Assembly (NCBI RefSeq): GCF_022809095.1
Contig: NZ_JALAZE010000001.1
Coordinates: forward strand, 248,001-312,000
Length of the DNA stretch: 64,000 nt
Direction of reading: 5' to 3'
From: Bacillus kexueae
GTDB taxonomy: Bacteria > Bacillota > Bacilli > Bacillales > Aeribacillaceae
The notes under the pieces were generated by a model that saw only the letters and a program-made list of their open reading frames with translations, did no database searches and was not told the origin of the DNA. The first letter of the stretch is position 1. Each line of letters starts with the position of its first letter. This document shows positions 24,299 through 33,116 of this stretch, one piece after another. The translations under genes and the position numbers were made by a program.

Positions 24299-24382
24299 AC
24301 ATATCGCCTCACCATTCGTTCTTTTTGAAACATATTATAGCACACGATTAAGGTCATGAGCGCTCTAGGTGTATATCAAAAG

Positions 24383-24416
24383 AGAAGGAGATGCCTTTTG
24401 ATTGGCATCTCCTTCT
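24383..24416. terminator. Bidirectional terminator between ykuI and fadH
   Basis: A 13-bp perfect stem AGAAGGAGATGCC with GGCATCTCCTTCT and 8-nt loop, 27 nt past the fadH stop. On the minus strand a T-run (TTTT) follows soon after. Confidence 0.82.
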
Positions 24417-24443
24417 TAAATAACTATCGTCCCCCCTATTATA

Positions 24444-25208
24444 TTAGAAAGGGAACTGGTTGAGCCATTGTCCGCCATCCATCGTGATACATTCCCCATT
24501 GATGTAAGCGGCTTCATCCGAAAGCAAAAAGGCAGCTAATGAAGCGATTTCCTCCGGAGTTCCGAGACGTCCGAGTGGAACGCTTTGCAAGGTTCTTTTC
24601 GCAGCTTCTTCTGAAATAAATAATTTGTCAGCACCGCCTGTACGCTCAATAGGTCCTGGTGCAATCGCATTGCAGCGAATGCCATACTTTCTTCCCCATT
24701 CCACAGCTAACGTGCGAGTCATTGTTAATACACCTGCTTTAGCTGAAGCAGAGTGAATGACTCCAGCTCCTGCATTCCAAGCATACGTAGCTACCATATT
24801 TAAAATCGACCCTTTAATGCCCTTTTCAATCCAATAATTTCCGACAGCTGAACTACAATAAAATGTCCCATTTAATACGATATTAATAACTGAATTCCAT
24901 CCATTTACAGAAAGTTTTTCAGCTGGACAAATAAAGTTACCAGCCGCGTTATTCACAAGCGAATCAATTCTTCCAAATGTTTCATCAACGACTTCCACCA
25001 TTTTCCCAACATGTTCTGGCTCTCGAACATCCATTTGAAATGGTAAAACTTGTCCATCAAACGTCTCAATTTCTTGCTTCGTTTCTTGTAATCGCTCTTC
25101 ATTTCGACCTGTGATGACAACATATGCCCCATCTTGAGCAAAGCGCTTTGCCATCGCTTTCCCCATACCGCTTGATCCACCTGTAATAATTATTACTTTT
25201 TTCTCCAT
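24444..25208 (-). CDS. fadH: 2,4-dienoyl-CoA reductase (FadH/YkuF)
   Basis: Protein of 254 residues of the short-chain dehydrogenase family. It reduces 2,4-dienoyl-CoA during breakdown of unsaturated fatty acids. Seen are the NAD(P) motif TGGSSGMG (residues 9-16), NNAAG near 88, and the typical Pro-Gly after strand six (AIAPGPIERTGG). The catalytic Tyr/Lys region is atypical, with SASAKAG lacking the usual YxxxK Tyr, as in other DECR-type reductases. The start is ATG at 25208 after GGGGG. A near-perfect FadR operator lies just upstream. The second B. subtilis operon gene, fadG, is absent. Confidence 0.93.
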   Translation of the reverse strand: MEKKVIIITGGSSGMGKAMAKRFAQDGAYVVITGRNEERLQETKQEIETFDGQVLPFQMDVREPEHVGKMVEVVDETFGRIDSLVNNAAGNFICPAEKLSVNGWNSVINIVLNGTFYCSSAVGNYWIEKGIKGSILNMVATYAWNAGAGVIHSASAKAGVLTMTRTLAVEWGRKYGIRCNAIAPGPIERTGGADKLFISEEAAKRTLQSVPLGRLGTPEEIASLAAFLLSDEAAYINGECITMDGGQWLNQFPF

Positions 25209-25226
25209 TCTCCATCCCCCTCAAAA

Positions 25227-25244
25227 TGAATGAATACCCATTCA
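25227..25244. promoter_or_regulatory. FadR operator upstream of fadH
   Basis: TGAATGAATACCCATTCA agrees with the Bacillus FadR consensus TGAATGANTANTCATTCA at all but one fixed position. fadH is a known FadR target in B. subtilis, so fatty acyl-CoA should relieve repression here. Confidence 0.82.
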
Positions 25245-25352
25245 TATTTTAACATATTTTTTCAGTATTTTCTCACTTCTTTTACAATCGACGAGAATTT
25301 CTTTCCCATGCTATAATGATGGGACAATGAATTCAATAGATTGGTTGATAAA

Positions 25353-26219
25353 ATGAGCAATTTACAGTTTTCAAGACGAGAATTTTTAAAGCGTTTCGTC
25401 GGGTCCATTTTGGCCGGTGCTATTTTGGCAACTGGAGGATACGGCTACGCCCGATTTATTGAACCGAAACGCTTGTCTCTTACCCGTCAATCCATTTTAC
25501 ACAATAAAATCCCGAACAGCTTTAACGGTAAGAAGATTGTTCAGTTTAGTGATACGCATTTAAATGAGTTTTTCACCATTGAACGATTGGAAGAAATCGT
25601 TCAGTCTATTAATGCACAAAAGCCAGATATTATTGTTTTCACTGGTGATTTAATTGATGAAGCAAATCGCTACAGTCGTGTTGAAGAGATTGTGCCCGTA
25701 TTACAAAAATTGACTGCTCCTCTAGGGAAATATGCGATTTTCGGAAATCATGATCACGGTGGCTATGGCACAGACATTTATGCGGAAATAATGAATAGCA
25801 GTGGATTTACATTATTGCAAAATCAAGCAGTGGATGTCGTGAATGACCAACAAGAAAAAATTGTTATAGCCGGAATTGACGACCTTATACTCGGACGACC
25901 TGATTGGGAACGAACATTGGGAGATGTTAATTCTGATACGTTTACAATCCTACTTGCTCACGAACCAGATGCACTCCATTTTGCGAAACACTTCCAAGTT
26001 CACCTACAACTCTCTGGTCATTCGCATGGTGGACAAATTAAAATTCCATTTTTTGGTCCTTTGTATACACCACCGTATGCTGAAGACTTTCATGAAGGTA
26101 TTTATGAAGTCGATCAGACCATACTCTATGTTAATCGAGGCCTTGGGACAACAAGACTTCCATACCGATTCCTCTCCGTGCCTGAACTAACCGTTTTCAC
26201 CCTTCAATCGCATGAATAA
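25353..26219 (+). CDS. ykuE: Tat-exported metallophosphoesterase YkuE
   Basis: Protein of about 288 residues with a twin-arginine signal (SRREFLKRF, then a hydrophobic segment). The catalytic domain shows the calcineurin-like phosphoesterase motifs SDTHLN, GDLID, GNHDH, a later HEPD and SGHSHGGQ. B. subtilis YkuE is exported by TatAyCy and acts at the cell wall. I chose ATG at 25353; an in-frame TTG 12 nt upstream is open but neither has a strong ribosome site. It is divergent from fadH. R1 copy 5 begins 9 nt after the stop codon. Confidence 0.92.
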   Translation: MSNLQFSRREFLKRFVGSILAGAILATGGYGYARFIEPKRLSLTRQSILHNKIPNSFNGKKIVQFSDTHLNEFFTIERLEEIVQSINAQKPDIIVFTGDLIDEANRYSRVEEIVPVLQKLTAPLGKYAIFGNHDHGGYGTDIYAEIMNSSGFTLLQNQAVDVVNDQQEKIVIAGIDDLILGRPDWERTLGDVNSDTFTILLAHEPDALHFAKHFQVHLQLSGHSHGGQIKIPFFGPLYTPPYAEDFHEGIYEVDQTILYVNRGLGTTRLPYRFLSVPELTVFTLQSHE

Positions 26220-26227
26220 ATAATGAC

Positions 26228-26400
26228 TAAGAAAAGCGCAAGTCCTTAGGCGAAGGGCACTGGAGGACCTGCGAGGAGGCTTCCGTCGCCGCAGCAGGGC
26301 CAAGCGACCCGAGCTGATGGCGCTTGGAGCTAGACACCAAAAAAAACTGTAAAGTGAATACTTTAACACTATATTGAACTCAAACTTTCTGTAACAATAA
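26228..26400 (+). repeat. Dispersed repeat R1, copy 5
   Basis: Full-length copy in the convergent gap between ykuE and ppk. It ends with AACAATAA directly before the A-run of the ppk terminator. Confidence 0.92.
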
Positions 26401-26403
26401 ACA

Positions 26404-26447
26404 TAAAAAGCCAGAAACGACCTAATAAAGGTCGTTCTGACTTTTTT
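26404..26447. terminator. Terminator of ppk (bidirectional stem)
   Basis: Imperfect long stem AAAAAGCCAGAAACGACCT with AGGTCGTTCTGACTTTTT and a 4-nt loop, with T-runs on both strands. Confidence 0.85.
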
Positions 26448-28558
26448 TATTCCTCATCTTCTAGCACGTTGTACGCCATATTAAATAGGATTAATTGGGA
26501 GTCCATTTCCGGCTCATTCGGCTCACGTTTCACATATTGATAAACCCCATGTTCATCTTGTTCACGCGCTTTTACATTATCTGATAAAGTGACAGAAAGC
26601 ATTTTATTTAAACGCTTTTTTAAATCTCCATCAAAGATTGGGAATAAAATTTCCACACGCTTTACCATATTTCGCGTCATCATATCGGCAGAAGATAAGA
26701 ACATCTTCTCTTCTCCATTGTGATGGAAATAATAAATACGACTATGCTCTAAAAATCGACCGACGATACTTCTGACTTTAATATTTTCACTTACACCTTT
26801 AATTCCTGGGCGTAAACAGCAAATTCCACGAACGACGAGATCGATTTTAACACCGGCACACGATGCCTCATAAAGTTTCATAATAAGCGCTTTATCTGTT
26901 AAAGAGTTCATTTTGGCTATGATCCGACCGTTTCCGTACTTTTGCTGGAACTGAATTTCTTCATCGATTAGATTAATGAACTCACGACGAATGTCAAACG
27001 GTGCAACCGAAATATGATGAAAGGTCGGCTTTTCCGTATAGCCACTTAAGTAATTAAAGAAGTTGGTCGCATCGATGCCAAATTTATGCTTCGATGTGAT
27101 TAACCCCATGTCCGTATAAATTTTCGCAGTTTGATCGTTGTAGTTACCCGTTCCTAAGTGGACAAAGCGTTCTATGCGGTCATTTTTCCGGCGAACAACT
27201 AGTGTAATCTTGCTATGGGTTTTCAAATACGTCATCCCATAAATGACATGACAGCCAGCCTTTTCTAATTCCTTTGCCCATTGCACGTTGTTTTCTTCAT
27301 CGAAACGAGCTTTTAATTCAACGAGAACTGTTACTTGCTTCCCGTTTTCCGCTGCACGTTTAAGCGCTTCAATAATTGGGGAATCCCCACTTACACGGTA
27401 AAGTGTTTGTTTAATGGCAAGTACATCTGGGTCATCTGCAGCATCAGCAACAAAATCCACAACTGGTTCAAATGATTCGTATGGATGATGAAGTAGGATG
27501 TCTTTTTCAGAAGCCACTTCAAAAATATCATCTGAAAAATCCATATCGCGTGGCGGCTGTGGGATTAAGGCTTCGTATGTCAAATGCTCGTGCGTTGCTG
27601 TTAATTCTTTATAAAAACCGAATAAAAAGGTTAAATCGAGCGGTCCATCGATTTCATATACATCCTTTTCATGAATTTCTAATTCATGTAGTAAATACTT
27701 CGTTATACGGTCGTCACTTCCGTATTTTTTGACCTCTAAACGAACGGCTGAACCCCATTTTCTTTTCTTTAGCTCTTTTTCAATTTCTTTTAAAAGGTCA
27801 CGTGCCCCTTCTTCATGAATCGTTAAATCCGCATTTCGCGTAATACGGAATTCCGTTACTGAAACAACATTAAAGCCTAAAAATAGTTTATGTATAAAAT
27901 GACTTATAACTTCTTCCAGCATAATAAAGATACGCTGTTCATGCTTATTTTCCAACTCAATGAAACGATCTAATACAGAGGGCACTTGAACGATTGCCGT
28001 TTTATATCGAGCATCTTCATCTTCATACTCGTCTTCTAAAAGAATCGCTAAATTCAAACTTTTATTTAATAACATCGGAAACGGACGGTATGCATCCACT
28101 GCCATCGGTGTTAAAACGGGGAAAATTTGATCATCAAAGTATTTCTCTAGCTTATTTAGTTGTTCACTTGTAAGCTCATGTATTTGTTTAAAATGTACAT
28201 TCTCCTCTTGTAATTTCGGCAAGATTTGATGCTGGTAGATATGATATTGCCGCTCGACAAGGATGTGATTTTTTGTAGCAATTTTTGCAAGCTGTTCCTT
28301 CGGTGTTAATCCGGCTTTATTCTCAGGCTTATTAAATCCAGCTTTCACTTGATCCTTTAAACCCGCTACACGCACCATAAAGAACTCGTCTAAATTGGAG
28401 CTAAAAATGGCTAAAAATTTCATTCGTTCTAATAACGGGTTTCGTTTGTCCGCTGATTCTTCTAAAACACGTTCGTTAAAGGCTAGCCAACTTAGTTCAC
28501 GGTTGTTGTAATACTTTGGATTTCCTAGTTCCATCGCTTTATCTGTTAAGATTGTCAT
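26447..28558 (-). CDS. ppk: Polyphosphate kinase
   Basis: Protein of 703 residues of the Ppk1 family. It polymerises the terminal phosphate of ATP into inorganic polyphosphate. The order is an N-terminal helical domain (NRELSWLAFNERVL near the start), a head domain, and two phospholipase-D-like catalytic domains. Catalytic features are TLYRVSGDSPIIEALKRA, KTHSKITLVVRR with the phospho-accepting His, and VHLGTGNYN. The start is ATG at 28558 with AAGGGTG upstream. It follows ppx on the same strand by about 170 nt with a hairpin between them. This pair sits between ykuE and ykuD, where B. subtilis has neither gene. Confidence 0.96.
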   Translation of the reverse strand: MTILTDKAMELGNPKYYNNRELSWLAFNERVLEESADKRNPLLERMKFLAIFSSNLDEFFMVRVAGLKDQVKAGFNKPENKAGLTPKEQLAKIATKNHILVERQYHIYQHQILPKLQEENVHFKQIHELTSEQLNKLEKYFDDQIFPVLTPMAVDAYRPFPMLLNKSLNLAILLEDEYEDEDARYKTAIVQVPSVLDRFIELENKHEQRIFIMLEEVISHFIHKLFLGFNVVSVTEFRITRNADLTIHEEGARDLLKEIEKELKKRKWGSAVRLEVKKYGSDDRITKYLLHELEIHEKDVYEIDGPLDLTFLFGFYKELTATHEHLTYEALIPQPPRDMDFSDDIFEVASEKDILLHHPYESFEPVVDFVADAADDPDVLAIKQTLYRVSGDSPIIEALKRAAENGKQVTVLVELKARFDEENNVQWAKELEKAGCHVIYGMTYLKTHSKITLVVRRKNDRIERFVHLGTGNYNDQTAKIYTDMGLITSKHKFGIDATNFFNYLSGYTEKPTFHHISVAPFDIRREFINLIDEEIQFQQKYGNGRIIAKMNSLTDKALIMKLYEASCAGVKIDLVVRGICCLRPGIKGVSENIKVRSIVGRFLEHSRIYYFHHNGEEKMFLSSADMMTRNMVKRVEILFPIFDGDLKKRLNKMLSVTLSDNVKAREQDEHGVYQYVKREPNEPEMDSQLILFNMAYNVLEDEE

Positions 28559-28710
28559 GGCCATCACCCTTCATCCTAATATATCTATTTCTCTACACCA
28601 TCATATCATTGTCCTGCCAACAGAATGTTAATTTCATGTTAATTTTGTATAAATTTAGTTAAAATAAGAGGCTTCCAAAAGTGTTAATTTTCTAACAATA
28701 ATAGGTATAG

Positions 28711-28733
28711 AAACAGAAGTGGAGAACTTCTGT
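28711..28733 (-). terminator. Hairpin between ppx and ppk
   Basis: Stem AACAGAAGT with ACTTCTGTT at the ppx stop codon. On the minus strand only a short T-run (TTTC) follows, so it may be a weak terminator or an mRNA end. Confidence 0.55.
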
Positions 28734-30286
28734 TACCCAATGTGCATCATTTGCTCTTTATGGGACTTAAATTCCAGCTTGACTTTCTGTTTTAACACTT
28801 TTTCTAAATGTTTTTTCTGTTTTTCTACCTGATATTCTTCTGGCTGCCAATTTTGGTCACAATAAAACGTCATTTTCATTGTCTCTTGATCCACTGGCAT
28901 AACCATCATATCTTTCACGATATTTCGTTTTGTCGCATTTAAACAATACGTGAACTTTAATACGGCGCCCATAAATCGAAGTTTTTTCTGTTCGTCCTTC
29001 GTAAACCAATCTTGGAATGATTGGACGTACTGTTTGAATGTAGCATGGTTTTTAAATGATGCGACAAGAGCTAATGTTAATTGATCTTTGTGCATGAATC
29101 CGTCAATTGTACGGTTGGATAGTAAATAGAAAGTATGTTGACTGCTCGATTCTGAATCGATGTATTGTCCTAAGTTGTAGACGAACGAGCTGTAACGAAG
29201 CAATTGAAAATCGCTACTGCTTAAGTCAATCGGATATATTTTTTGTAATTTATCCACAAATGTCATTAATAAACTCGTAACTTGCAAAGAATGTTGAATA
29301 TCGATGTCATATTCCACGGCTAACTCTTGGAAGCTTTCTTCCATCACTTTCGGAAATGTCGTTCGACCGAACTGTTTTAACAACTCTTCGTAGAATACCC
29401 CATCCCTCAAGCCTTTTCTCGATAGGACAAACGTGGTCGGCTCGACAACTTCGCATAATTGGATAAACACTTCCGTTGATGGAACGATAATATCCGCACG
29501 GTCTTTCGATAGTCCATCGACTCTTTGTAATTTATCAAATGATAATGATTTCAAATAACTTTGCACTTGCCCAATGTCCTTCGGTGTCATCGCGTATTGG
29601 TGTAAAGTTGATAAAGGGTATTGGCGCATAGCTTGATCGATTTGAACTAAGTTTCGTGCACTTCCTCCAATGGCGATAATCGGCAAGTTTTTCTTTTTCA
29701 ACCAAGGAAGAGAATCGAACTGACTTTTGACAAACTGTTGAATTTGCTTCAGTTCGGAGTTCGTAGGCGTATCCCCTTTGATGAACTGTTTTTTCAGTGA
29801 AAGTGCTCCAAACGGAAAGCTATGAAATTCTTGTAACCGACGGTTTTTAAAGTACGTTATTTCCGTACTTCCTCCACCGATATCAATGGTAATACCTTCA
29901 TGAAATGAAGTGGAATTCACAACTGCTAAAAAGCCGTAATACGCTTCTTCGTACTCCGATAAAATGCGGATTTGAAAATCAGTATTTTCCCTTACCGCAG
30001 ATAAAATGTCGGATTGATTAATGGCTTGTCGGACCGTTGCCGTTGCGACACATTTGACAGTCGATAGCTTATGAAAACGCGTCACTTCTTGAAATCCTTT
30101 TAATGTGTTTATCAGTATCTTTATCCCTTCATCCGATAACGTGCGATCATCATTTAAATAATTTCGTAAGCGTGCTACTGCCTTTACATTTTCCACTTCT
30201 TTTAATCGTCCGCTTTTATCTTCAACATAAATGACCAATCTCATCGTATTCGAGCCGATGTCAATAATCGCATATTTGTTATTCAA
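28733..30286 (-). CDS. ppx: Exopolyphosphatase (Ppx/GppA family)
   Basis: Protein of 517 residues of the actin-like Ppx/GppA phosphatase family. Motifs are the phosphate-1 loop AIIDIGSNTMRLVIY (about residues 5-19), ATVRQA, and the second loop TIDIGGGSTEITYF near 140, followed by GGSARNL. The C-terminal half (300-517) contains a HD-like helical region as in longer Ppx proteins. It hydrolyses polyphosphate or pppGpp from the chain end. The start is TTG at 30286, supported by the immediate AIIDIGSNT match. The order ppx then ppk indicates joint control of polyphosphate level. Confidence 0.93.
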   Translation of the reverse strand: MNNKYAIIDIGSNTMRLVIYVEDKSGRLKEVENVKAVARLRNYLNDDRTLSDEGIKILINTLKGFQEVTRFHKLSTVKCVATATVRQAINQSDILSAVRENTDFQIRILSEYEEAYYGFLAVVNSTSFHEGITIDIGGGSTEITYFKNRRLQEFHSFPFGALSLKKQFIKGDTPTNSELKQIQQFVKSQFDSLPWLKKKNLPIIAIGGSARNLVQIDQAMRQYPLSTLHQYAMTPKDIGQVQSYLKSLSFDKLQRVDGLSKDRADIIVPSTEVFIQLCEVVEPTTFVLSRKGLRDGVFYEELLKQFGRTTFPKVMEESFQELAVEYDIDIQHSLQVTSLLMTFVDKLQKIYPIDLSSSDFQLLRYSSFVYNLGQYIDSESSSQHTFYLLSNRTIDGFMHKDQLTLALVASFKNHATFKQYVQSFQDWFTKDEQKKLRFMGAVLKFTYCLNATKRNIVKDMMVMPVDQETMKMTFYCDQNWQPEEYQVEKQKKHLEKVLKQKVKLEFKSHKEQMMHIG

Positions 30287-30359
30287 CGTCTCAACACCCT
30301 AACTAAAAGAATATATTTCATTATAGCATATTTATTTCTAGATAAATGGAGGGAAAGCT

Positions 30360-30854
30360 ATGATCCACCTCGTCAAAAAAGGTGAAACGTTAGCGGAAAT
30401 TTCTCAAAACTATCGCACTTCCTTAGCTACTTTAATTCAAGCGAATCCAATGATTAATCCTAACCTTATATACCCAGGTCAGCCGATTAATATTCCAAAT
30501 TTACAAGATCCGCAGACGATTCCTTATAAGATTGATGTTTCGATTGGCGAACGCTTGTTAAGGCTTTATAAAGATAAAGTATTCATAAAATCATATCCAA
30601 TTGCTGTTGGAGCGATGTTATCAGAAACTCCAATTGGCTCATTTGTAATTGTGAACCGTGCCCCAAATCCAGGAGGTCCTTTTGGCTCTATGTGGCTTAG
30701 TTTATCAAAAATGCATTACGGCATTCATGGAACGAATGATCCTACGTCAATTGGAAAAGCGGTATCAAAAGGGTGTATCCGCATGTTTAATCATGACGTT
30801 CTCGAATTGGCTTCTCTCGTACCAAATGGGACTGAAGTATTTATTCACCTTTAA
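30360..30854 (+). CDS. ykuD: L,D-transpeptidase with LysM domain (YkuD)
   Basis: Protein of 164 residues, the same length as B. subtilis YkuD. An N-terminal LysM domain (residues 1-47, [16 protein letters not shown] and YPGQPINIP) binds peptidoglycan. The YkuD catalytic domain (55-164) carries the conserved [20 protein letters not shown], with the nucleophilic Cys and the His. It forms 3-3 cross-links in the wall and is a spore-associated enzyme in B. subtilis. There is no signal peptide, as in the B. subtilis protein. The start is ATG at 30360 after GGAGGG. The next gene, ykuC, follows by about 66 nt. Confidence 0.95.
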   Translation: MIHLVKKGETLAEISQNYRTSLATLIQANPMINPNLIYPGQPINIPNLQDPQTIPYKIDVSIGERLLRLYKDKVFIKSYPIAVGAMLSETPIGSFVIVNRAPNPGGPFGSMWLSLSKMHYGIHGTNDPTSIGKAVSKGCIRMFNHDVLELASLVPNGTEVFIHL

Positions 30855-30920
30855 GGAATAATTCCTACGTGTTATAGTGGAAAAGGATACAGTATTTAGA
30901 AACATTTGGGGAGCGTAACA

Positions 30921-32177
30921 ATGGATATTTTTAAAAATCGCAACTTTGTCAAATTGTTTTTTGCTGCACTCACTTCACAAATGGGATCCACAGTCGGAAA
31001 CATGGCTTTCGCCTTTTATTTGTTAGACCATTTTAGTGACCAGCCGTATTATGCAACATTAGCAGAGCTTATGTATTCGTTACCGACATTGTTTGTTTTT
31101 TTTATTGTTGGTGTTGTCGCAGATCGGCTTGACAGAAAGGTCATTGCGGAATGGTGCGACTGGATTCGTGCTGGTTTAACAGTTGTTTTATTTTTAACAC
31201 TCCTTACGGAATCCTTGCCGCTTATTTTCTTCATCTTATTTTTACGAAGCGCGGTTACGAAATTTTTCTTCCCAGCCGAAACGAGTCTCGTTCAAGGCAT
31301 TTTAAGAAAAGATCAATACGCTACGGCAGCTGGTCTAAACCAAATTTTATTTAGTTTATTTATGGTGTTTGGAGTCGGGTTAGGTGCCCTTACGTATAAG
31401 TGGATAGGCATTCACGGTGCTGTCATCGTTGATGGTGTTAGCTTTATCGCTTCAGCCTTACTCATTCGTTCGTGCAAAATTCCTCGTGCCGTACGAATGC
31501 CAAACGGTCCGTTAAAAAGGAAACATTTACGGCTGCAATCAACGATGAAAGATTTTAAGCTTGGCATGCGATATATTGTAAAGAATCGCTTATTATCCCT
31601 TATTATTTTCGGCTTTTTTATTTTTGGCTTTTTCCAAGGTGCTTTTGCTATCTTACCAATGTTTACGATGAAATATGAGTTAGCTCCGATGGAATACGAA
31701 ATGTACGCTTCCTTTTTTGCCATTTGTCTCGGTGCTGGCTTATTTATCGGAAGTGCATGCTCAACGTTTTTAGCGAAAAAAGTTCAACCTTATTTGCTTT
31801 TTATTATGCCCATTTTCCTCGCCAGTTTACTAATATGTTTGCTTGGAATGACTCAAAATGTTTGGACATTTCTGGTCATGGCGAGCCTCCTAGGAATGTG
31901 TATCGGTCCAGTCAATATCGTCATTGGTGGCTGGATGCCTAAAATTGTTCATCCGAAGCTCATGGGACGTGTGAGCGGCTGGATCGATCCAGTTACGATG
32001 CTGGCCCAATCCGCTACATTAGCGGTAATAGCGGTGTTATTCCCGAAGCTAATCGCAAACGTCGATTATTTATATTTCGGAATGGCCATTATTTTATTTA
32101 TGATTTTTATCTTTTATGCCATCTTTCTACCGCGAAAAGAGCAAATAATGGACGAAGAACAAAAACAACATGCATAA
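30921..32177 (+). CDS. ykuC: MFS transporter YkuC
   Basis: Protein of 418 residues with twelve predicted membrane segments. The helix 2-3 loop motif A reads GVVADRLDRKVIAEW. Sequence and place between ykuD and ykyB match B. subtilis YkuC, an efflux-type MFS transporter of unknown substrate. The start is ATG at 30921, preceded by GGGGAG; the open frame begins slightly earlier at a TTG without a better site. It is on the same strand as ykuD and ykyB and followed by a hairpin. Confidence 0.9.
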   Translation: MDIFKNRNFVKLFFAALTSQMGSTVGNMAFAFYLLDHFSDQPYYATLAELMYSLPTLFVFFIVGVVADRLDRKVIAEWCDWIRAGLTVVLFLTLLTESLPLIFFILFLRSAVTKFFFPAETSLVQGILRKDQYATAAGLNQILFSLFMVFGVGLGALTYKWIGIHGAVIVDGVSFIASALLIRSCKIPRAVRMPNGPLKRKHLRLQSTMKDFKLGMRYIVKNRLLSLIIFGFFIFGFFQGAFAILPMFTMKYELAPMEYEMYASFFAICLGAGLFIGSACSTFLAKKVQPYLLFIMPIFLASLLICLLGMTQNVWTFLVMASLLGMCIGPVNIVIGGWMPKIVHPKLMGRVSGWIDPVTMLAQSATLAVIAVLFPKLIANVDYLYFGMAIILFMIFIFYAIFLPRKEQIMDEEQKQHA

Positions 32178-32289
32178 ACAGATTTTTAGGTGGAGGCGTC
32201 TCCATCTAGAGCAAAATGAGTCAAAGGTAGTGAGCTAGACGCTCGTAGCCAAAATGAGTCCTTGAAAAAAAATTCGTTACCGAAATTTA

Positions 32290-32313
32290 GGGGCTGTTTT
32301 TTTGAACAGCCCT
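32290..32313. terminator. Hairpin downstream of ykuC
   Basis: GGGCTGTT and AACAGCCC form a perfect 8-bp stem with the T-run located in the loop instead of after the stem. It is a possible but poor terminator. Confidence 0.4.
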
Positions 32314-32342
32314 ACTCTTACACTTAAATCCTTAACTATTGG

Positions 32343-32370
32343 TTGCATTTTCTACGCATGAAAGTATAAT
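32343..32370 (+). promoter_or_regulatory. Probable sigma-A promoter of ykyB
   Basis: TTGCAT, 16-nt spacer, TATAAT. It predicts a leader of about 100 nt before ykyB, containing a small hairpin CCTTCTTATGAAGG and a purine-rich ribosome site. Confidence 0.6.
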
Positions 32371-32477
32371 TTAGGTAAGAAACTTAAATGTAGGGAGCCT
32401 TATCCGTAAAGACGAGGCCTTCTTATGAAGGGTAGAAATGAAACTCATTGTGATTTTAAAACAAAGGAGAATTTGCT

Positions 32478-32948
32478 ATGGATGACAGTAATCGAAGTAT
32501 GACCAATGATCACTCAACTGAAACGATTGCCCAAGCGATTTATGTCGTAAACCGCCACGCGAAGACCGCACCTGACCCAAAATTTTTATACCTCTTAAAA
32601 AAGAAATCTCTTCAAAAGCTTTTGTCGGAAGGTAAAGCAATGAAAAAGGGCTTGCATTTTTCGAACAACCCTCGTTTGAGTAAGCAACAATCAGATGTAC
32701 TCGTATCTGCGGGACAATATTATTTTCATATGCCCCCTACAAAAGAAGACTTCCAAAACCTCCCGCATCTTGGTTCCTTAAATCATTCATATCGAAATCC
32801 TAAAACGAAACTCTCTCTTTCAAAGGCGAAAAGTATTTTGCAAAGCTATGTTGGGATCAAAGAGCTTAAGTCATCATCACGCAACCGGAAATCTAAGCCT
32901 ACATATGAAAAACCGGTATTTAAACGTCTTGGGGAAAGCTATTATTAA
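32478..32948 (+). CDS. ykyB: YkyB-like protein
   Basis: Protein of 156 residues, close to B. subtilis YkyB in length and place. It is basic, starting with an acidic/polar leader (MDDSNRSMTNDHSTE), then ETIAQAIYVVNRHAKTAPDPKFLYLLKK and a Lys/Ser-rich C-terminal half. No catalytic motif or membrane segment is visible, and the function is unknown. The start is ATG at 32478 after AAAGGAG. The gene converges with cheV, the same arrangement as in B. subtilis, and the two share a terminator. Confidence 0.88.
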   Translation: MDDSNRSMTNDHSTETIAQAIYVVNRHAKTAPDPKFLYLLKKKSLQKLLSEGKAMKKGLHFSNNPRLSKQQSDVLVSAGQYYFHMPPTKEDFQNLPHLGSLNHSYRNPKTKLSLSKAKSILQSYVGIKELKSSSRNRKSKPTYEKPVFKRLGESYY

Positions 32949-33043
32949 TTGCTGGAGAACTGGCGAGCAGGTTCAGTAGGAGCGAGCAACTTCTTAACTC
33001 ATATAAAAAAAAATTTGTGTAAATCATTTAGATGAAAAAAATT

Positions 33044-33082
33044 AGACCTAAAGAATGCTGAATTCCTCCATTCTTTAGGTCT
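33044..33082. terminator. Shared terminator of ykyB and cheV
   Basis: A 13-14 bp stem AGACCTAAAGAATG with CATTCTTTAGGTCT and an 11-nt loop in the convergent gap; T-rich flanks on both sides. Confidence 0.85.
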
Positions 33083-33116
33083 TTATTCATGTTATATGAA
33101 ATTTGCACTTCCTAAA

